A DNA stretch of 13,923 bases, from NCBI RefSeq assembly GCF_002999335.1, contig NW_020312311.1:1-13923 (forward strand), given 5' to 3'. Position 1 is the first letter of the stretch. Every line of letters begins with the position of its first letter. Source of the stretch: Cyclospora cayetanensis (taxonomy: Eukaryota > Apicomplexa > Conoidasida > Eucoccidiorida > Eimeriidae). Below, piece by piece: positions 10,896 to 13,923 of this stretch. The notes below the pieces were generated by a model. The model did no database searches and was not told the origin of the DNA. It saw only the letters and a program-made list of their open reading frames with translations. A program made the position numbers and the translations under genes.

Positions 10896-13546
10896 GGGGC
10901 AGCAGCAGCAGCAGCGGCAGCGGCAAAGGGGGTCGTGCCGCTGCAGCGGCTGCGCATGCGTTGAGGCAGCGCCAGCAGCACCTCCAGCAGCAGGCAGGAG
11001 TAGCTGTTGACGAGTGTTACCCTCTCCAAGTGAGGATTCTTCGAAATCTGAGGCTGTTGATCAGCAGACAGTCTCAAAGGGGCTGCTCGTCTCTTGCCGG
11101 ACTGAAGCCAAGAAATTGGTACTTCGTGCATGCGCAATTGAAAAAACATTTTTACCGGCTTGCGATGAGGCTGTGCTGGGCTTGTCTTCTAGGGTCGAGT
11201 CATTGTACTGCCGGAGGGTTACCGAGAGCTTCAGCCTCATGAAATCTTCGTCGATCAGCACGAGGCACAGTGGCATGAAGAAACAGGTTCGAAAGATGCA
11301 TGTCTTTCCCTGCTCCCTGCTGAGCGCGACGCCCTCTCAGGCCTCTTAAGGCTTTTTTGCCCAATATGGCGTTCCTCTTTTACAGAACGAATTCAGAGAC
11401 AGAGACAGAGAGAGAGAGACTGTCGGCGTTCGAGATCAGTGAACACTCGAGCGTGCATGCAAATCGAGGGCTATATATATATATTTATATATATATATAT
11501 ATTTATCTGCATGTACATAGTTTTCTGCTGCTGTACATATATATATGTGTATATAGTGTCTGTATCTATATATAGTGTCTGGGTGTATAGATATCTGTGT
11601 CTCTCTGTGATATATATATATATATGTATCTATATATAGTGTCTGGGTGTATAGATATCTGTTTCCCTCTGTGTGTATATATATAGTGTCTGTGTGTATA
11701 CATATCTGTGTCTGTCTGTGTGTATATTTAGATATATATAGTGTCTGGGTGTATAGATATCTGTGTCTGTCTGTATATATATATATATATATATATATTT
11801 GTATACAGTGTCTGGGTGTATACATATCTGTGTCTGTCTGTGTGTATATATATATAGTGTCTGGGTGTATAGATATCTGTGTCTGTCCGTGTGTATATAT
11901 ATATAGTGTCTGGGTGTATAGATATCTGTGTCTGTCTGTGTGTGTGTGTATATATATATATATATAGTGTCTGGGTGTATAGATATCTGTGTCTGTCTGT
12001 GTGTATGCGTGTCTGCTGTCTCAGGAGCTTTAACGCAGCGAGGCTCCTTCGAGAGTGTAGCCAGCAGTGCGCGATCTCTGCGGAGTCTCAACATCAACGC
12101 GCTGTTTGTCAGCGGTGCTCAGGAAAGAGCAACTGGCATGCCCGTGTATACGCGGCTAGGTGAGCGCTGCTTTGAAGCATGCCTCACAATCGCGAAGGCT
12201 GGCATAGAAGCAGCTTCTCCCCTCGCCGTGCTACTATTTATGCCGCAGTATGCAGTCTTGTCTTTCTCTGAGAATCTCCATTAGCATTCGTCGCTTTGCA
12301 GGATCAGATCCGCCATTATTACGCGTCGCCTGCACACACAGTCCATGCGCAAGATGGAAATTTCTGCTGAACCTGTCTGTCTGCCAACCTGTCTGTCTGT
12401 CTGCCAGCCTGTCTGTCTGTTAACTTGTCTGTCTGCCAACCAGCCAACTAGTCTCTCTGCCTGCCTGTCTGCAGAGGACGTTTCTTACGAGAATGCAGAC
12501 GCAACTCCATTCGCATCGCCATGTAGGGCAAGCCCTTGCGCTCTCCTGGGAGGATCCTCTGGATTCTTCGAATTGGTGCAAGTATGTCTTCGATCGAAAT
12601 CTTTTCGAGAAGCGTCGACTTTGTTTCTTCCTTCCCCCTCCCCTCTTGCTACCCCGCTTGCTTGCCTTCCCCTTTCTCCCCCTAGACAAGGAGCGCGCAG
12701 CAGTCTCCTCCTCACCCCTGCCTTCCACCTTCAGAAGGATACTTAAAATCGCGCCAACACCCCTTCCCTTCTCCTCCCTGCCTGCCAGAAGCCTCGAAAT
12801 CACGCCGAAAAAAAGAAGAAATAAGCCTCGTCCTATCCTTCAGGTGTGGGCCAGTAGGCAGAAAGCAGGATGCAGCGCATTTGTTTGAGGTATTGCTGCA
12901 ACTTTTTCTCAGGAGTGCCATCGCGAAGGCATGCGCGTCATGGTAGACGTTTCAACGCGTGTAGCAGCCACGCATCCTCACCGGCATTACTTGCCCCTCT
13001 TGCTGCAATACGAAGTAAACAAAAGAAGAAGCGCTCAAGCTCTTCTTCCCCAATCCAGCCAGGCGTCGCCCCTCGTTCAGCTCGCGCAAGGCTCTAAGAA
13101 GTCTTAGACTCTGCGATGCGTGCATGCATGCATGCATGCACGCACACGGCTCAGAAGTAGCGCCAGTGGGGGGAAAGAGGGCAGTGCAAATACATGTGCC
13201 TCCTTGCGACGTACAAACCAAAGGGTTTGATGGCAGTGTCGGGGTGTGCAGGATGCTGAGGGAAAGACAAATTTCTTGTACGGAGGCGAAACGCGAGGCA
13301 TCAAGCGGGGGGGTAAGTGGTTTCTATTTCTCCTGAAGCTGCAGCAGTCTCCGGATAGTGACGACAGGGGAAGGGAAAGGCAATAGCTGTCTAGCCTTGG
13401 AGCAGCGGGGATCGTCGAATGCATGTATGAGAAGTCGAGACTCTCGGCTGCATGCTATGCCTCAGAAACAGCCCTCCTTAATTACCGAAAAGTAGCAAGC
13501 TGGAATAGATTTGCACTGGACGTTTTAGCGTGGATCCGCAAATTCG
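7617..13546 (+). CDS. Large multi-exon protein with GH13 (alpha-amylase superfamily)-like domain, 3' end outside the window
   Basis: Joined exon model: 7617-8288, 9358-9578, 9813-10514, 10834-11029, 11193-11286, 12025-12159, 12475-12581, 12913-13014, 13252-13312 and about 13406-13546. Every junction is in phase. Order of contents: helical and Gln-rich region; HEAT-like helices (VRLEAVKLLNAFYDR); beta-rich segments split by poly-Ser, poly-Gln and poly-Ala runs; then a barrel-like series. The barrel series is LNINALFVSGAQER (strand beta2 region), PCALLGGSSGFFELV and ECHREGMRVMVDVSTRV (beta3, region I), and LNYRKVASWNRFALDVLAWI (helix before beta4). This order and spacing match GH13 enzymes such as branching enzyme and amylase. 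The exons for the catalytic Asp, Glu and Asp should lie beyond 13923. Region I keeps Asp but lacks the usual Asn-His. The exact GH13 subfamily and substrate are not recognised. Upstream sequence at 6346-7269 may belong to the same gene. Confidence 0.68.
8453..9052 (+). repeat. TGTATG/GATG-type microsatellite block
   Basis: About 600 nt of degenerate TGTATG, TGGATG and TGTGTA repeats, ending in CTGT/TG runs at 9020-9052. All copies keep T and G on the coding strand. A more regular 21-bp array is embedded at 8667-8850. Confidence 0.93.
8667..8850 (+). repeat. 21-bp minisatellite with GTGTGTAAAGATG core
   Basis: The unit ATGTATGCAATGTGTGTAAA+G repeats about seven to eight times, with occasional GATA or missing-base variants. 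Each copy contains GTAAAG, which is identical to the donor used at 8289. Confidence 0.9.
9358..9578 (+). CDS. Large gene, exon with HEAT-like helices
   Basis: The exon starts in phase 0 after TTGTGCTCAG and ends at donor GTATTT in phase 2. It encodes DTLSDLAGDVWHSAFLPEAP, a Cys/Ser/Thr stretch produced by CAG/CTG repeats read in another frame, then RLEQLLVALLGSSEETVRLE and AVKLLNAFYD. The paired helices with SSEETVRLEAVKLL are typical of HEAT/armadillo-type repeats. The phase-2 join to the exon at 9813 restores an Arg codon (FYD, R, HDWQLRRPLEP). Confidence 0.65.
9585..9660 (+). repeat. GGGAAGG purine tract with 26-bp duplication
   Basis: The pure-purine stretch begins a few bases after the donor at 9579. 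GGGAAGGGAAGGCTGGAGGG occurs at 9598-9617 and again at 9624-9643. Purine mirror repeats of this kind can form triplex DNA. Confidence 0.85.
9813..10514 (+). CDS. Large gene, exon with beta-rich segments and poly-Ser, poly-Ala and poly-Gln runs
   Basis: The acceptor is TATTCACAG at 9812 and the donor is GTAGAT at 10515. It begins HDWQLRRPLEPVVRAVGERF, VIEVLIEVDS. A Ser/Asn run (9901-9972) is followed by EDIFLVLVAPSFNRACRMSV, YSYHPLQWERP, a charged Gln/Lys coiled stretch, Ala and Gln runs, and finally LWLGRVDFGVFTRCGFFDWR. Alternating hydrophobic strands suggest one or more beta-sandwich modules ahead of the barrel, such as carbohydrate-binding modules. That is an inference, as I do not recognise a specific module. 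Confidence 0.65.
9901..9972 (+). repeat. AGC/AAT-interrupted (AGC)n coding a Ser/Asn run
   Basis: Blocks of AGC separated by AAT encode about 25 Ser/Asn residues inside the exon 9813-10514, between two hydrophobic strand-like segments. Other runs in the same exon are poly-Ala (about 10220-10265) and poly-Gln (10360-10395). Confidence 0.93.
10834..11029 (+). CDS. Large gene, Ala/Ser/Gln-rich linker exon
   Basis: A phase-2 join restores a Trp codon (EGT, W, SVVESAGRRQ). Ala (10864-10893), Ser/Gly and Ala/Gln runs follow, then VAVDECYPLQ and donor GTGAGG. The next exon opens GRVIVLPEGYREL, giving a continuous-looking strand. The exon appears to be an insertion loop grown by trinucleotide repeats. 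Confidence 0.6.
11193..11286 (+). CDS. Large gene, exon leading into the GH13-like domain
   Basis: The acceptor is GTCTTCTAG at 11192, phase 0. It encodes GRVIVLPEGYRELQPHEIFV, DQHEAQWHEET. Its 3' border is the weakest in the model. Donor GTTCGA at 11287 fits the phase of the next exon but is a poor consensus. Donor GTGAAC at 11439 is a better match but would need the next exon to start at 12039. The frame stays open into the TA repeat beyond 11460. Confidence 0.55.
11465..12015 (+). repeat. About 48-bp minisatellite with TA runs in intron
   Basis: The unit core is GTGTCTGGGTGTATAGATAT, then CTGTGTCTGTCTGTGTGTATATATATATA. It repeats about nine times between 11555 and 12005, with variable TA length between units. 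The first part (11471-11560) is mainly TA. It fills the intron before the exon at 12025, and the last unit runs into the acceptor. Confidence 0.93.
12025..12159 (+). CDS. Large gene, GH13-like beta2-region exon
   Basis: The acceptor is TGTCTCAG at 12024 and the donor is GTGAGC at 12160. It encodes ALTQRGSFESVASSARSLRS, LNINALFVSGAQERATGMPV, YTRL. In GH13 enzymes the equivalent stretch (leader helix, then L-G-[IV]-N-x-[LI]-x-[LV]-x-[PG]) marks the second barrel strand. The phase-1 join to the next exon gives a Glu codon. Confidence 0.68.
12160..12474 (+). other. Intron with CTGT/CTGCC array at its 3' end
   Basis: The donor is GTGAGC at 12160 and the acceptor is at 12474. Positions 12370-12474 are CTGTCTGTCTGCCAACC-type repeats with a period near 16, followed by CTCTCTGCCTGCCTGTCTGCAG. 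The array effectively serves as the pyrimidine tract. No extra exon is supported, although an AG at 12301 follows TTTGC. Confidence 0.7.
12475..12581 (+). CDS. Large gene, GH13-like pre-beta3 exon
   Basis: The acceptor CTGTCTGCAG at 12474 lies at the end of a CTGT-rich array, and the donor is GTATGT at 12582. It encodes DVSYENADATPFASPCRASP, CALLGGSSGFFELVQ. This corresponds to the GH13 pattern S-P-[YF]-x-x-x-D/R-x-x-P-x-x-x-L-G-x-x-x-[DG]-F-x-x-L-V, which precedes strand beta3. The next exon completes the helix (FFELVQ, ECHREG). Confidence 0.72.
12582..12912 (+). other. Pyrimidine-rich intron
   Basis: Intron between the two best GH13-like exons. A C/T-rich stretch at 12625-12785 contains TTCCTTCCCCCTCCCCTC-like sequence. 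I see nothing coding in it that resembles the barrel series. Confidence 0.6.
12913..13014 (+). CDS. Large gene, GH13-like beta3 / conserved region I exon
   Basis: The acceptor is TTTTTCTCAG at 12912 and the donor is GTAAAC at 13015. It spans exactly 34 codons in phase 0. It encodes ECHREGMRVMVDVSTRVAAT, HPHRHYLPLLLQYE. The segment REGMRVMVDV is a clear GH13 beta3 strand with the region I Asp. The canonical D-V-V-x-N-H is replaced by D-V-S-T-R-V, and a His-rich THPHRHY follows a few residues later. Confidence 0.75.
13252..13312 (+). CDS. Large gene, small GH13-like linker exon
   Basis: This 61-nt exon follows GGTGTGCAG and ends at donor GTAAGT. It encodes DAEGKTNFLYGGETRGIKRG. It continues the previous exon in phase 0 (LLQYE, DAEGK). 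It would sit in the loop between beta3 and beta4 that precedes L-N-[YW]-x-[NK]. Its small size makes it the easiest exon to mis-call. Confidence 0.55.
13406..13546 (+). CDS. Large gene, GH13-like exon before beta4
   Basis: The likely acceptor is GGAGCAG at 13405; AG at 13402 is an equally phased alternative. The donor is GTGAGA at 13547. It encodes AGIVECMYEKSRLSAACYAS, ETALLNYRKVASWNRFALDV, LAWIRKFG. In GH13 enzymes L-N-[YF]-x-x-x-x-V-x-x-x-[LF]-x-x-x-x-x-x-W-[IL]-x-x-[FY]-G leads directly into the G-[VF]-D-G-x-R-x-D nucleophile motif. That motif would be the first codons of the next exon, outside the window. Confidence 0.75.
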
Positions 13547-13639
13547 GTGAGAACACACCCTCTAAATTCTCTGTCTCTCTCTCTCTTGAAATGCATGCTC
13601 ACACCCCAGTTGGTTAAGGTCCGTGCTTCTCTCTCTCTG

Positions 13640-13676
<37 letters not shown>

Positions 13677-13715
13677 CTCTGTCTCTCTGTCTGTCTCTCT
13701 CTCTCTCTCTGTCTC

Positions 13716-13773
<58 letters not shown>

Positions 13774-13923
13774 GGTTGAGCCACGTATAGCGCTAGAGTA
13801 TAGCTTTCGTTGGCCTCTGTAACATTATAATCAAATCGTTCTATTTTCCACTTCTTATCACTTCATTGTGTTTACTCGCCAGTTCTTCATTTTTCTCCAT
13901 AGTCTATCTCTCTACTACGTTCT
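13547..13923 (+). other. Partial intron with CT/CTGT arrays, running off the window
   Basis: It begins at donor GTGAGA. A CTCT/CTGT microsatellite occupies 13628-13770, with a pure CT run at 13721-13768. From 13771 to the end the sequence is AT-richer and shows no GH13 nucleophile motif in the frame required, so the next exon lies downstream. Confidence 0.7.
13628..13770 (+). repeat. CT/CTGT microsatellite
   Basis: Alternating (CT)n and CTGT blocks end in a nearly uninterrupted (CT)n of about 48 nt. An open frame of Leu/Ser repeats across it is not a gene. Confidence 0.95.

Noticed and set aside
11436..12097. Open frames of Ile/Tyr/Ser repeats on both strands
   Set aside because: Artefacts of the 48-bp minisatellite and TA runs.
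13547..13822. Leu/Ser open frame across the CT array
   Set aside because: Translation of CT/CTGT microsatellite within an intron.

Overview
The window looks like nuclear DNA of a coccidian apicomplexan, most probably Eimeria or a close relative. Four things point there: CAG/CTG trinucleotide runs throughout, which give runs of Gln, Ala, Ser, Leu or Cys depending on frame; intron-rich genes; long TG-, TA- and CT-rich tandem arrays; and a porphobilinogen deaminase with a leader of the apicoplast-targeting type. I recognise no bacterial operon, CRISPR array, transposase, tRNA or rRNA. The genus is an inference from this style of sequence, not a database match.

Layout. (1) Positions 1-3385, plus strand: the 3' part of an AMPK/SNF1 catalytic (alpha) subunit. 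Six exons with matching splice phases encode the end of the kinase domain, a linker and a C-terminal KA1-like domain. The N-terminal lobe and catalytic loop lie upstream of the window. Its introns carry a long poly-G tract, a perfect 36-bp palindrome and a 26-bp minisatellite. (2) Positions 3386-4063: a convergent intergenic spacer. (3) Positions 4064-5785, minus strand: a single-exon hydroxymethylbilane synthase (porphobilinogen deaminase) of 573 residues, with a hydrophobic N-terminal leader, the active-site Asp and the cofactor-binding Cys. (4) Positions 5786-6345: a divergent spacer with CAG runs. (5) About 6346 to 13546 and beyond, plus strand: a large intron-rich gene. A Gln/Ala/Ser-rich N-terminal part and HEAT-like helices lead into beta-strand-rich exons and then into a run of small exons. 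When joined in phase, these small exons read as the first half of a glycoside hydrolase family 13 (alpha-amylase type) barrel. The gene leaves the window before the catalytic Asp/Glu exons.

The most interesting point is this last gene. The family 13 signal becomes visible only after splicing exons of 61-144 nt that are separated by repeat-filled introns. The Asp of conserved region I is kept, but the following Asn-His pair is absent, so the protein may be a divergent or inactive amylase-like domain on a very long N-terminal extension. AMPK regulates energy and storage polysaccharide in other eukaryotes, and coccidia store amylopectin. That the first and last genes both touch carbohydrate storage is suggestive, but nothing here links them functionally. 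Exon borders were chosen by hand from GT/AG sites, phase and family resemblance, and no transcript data were available.
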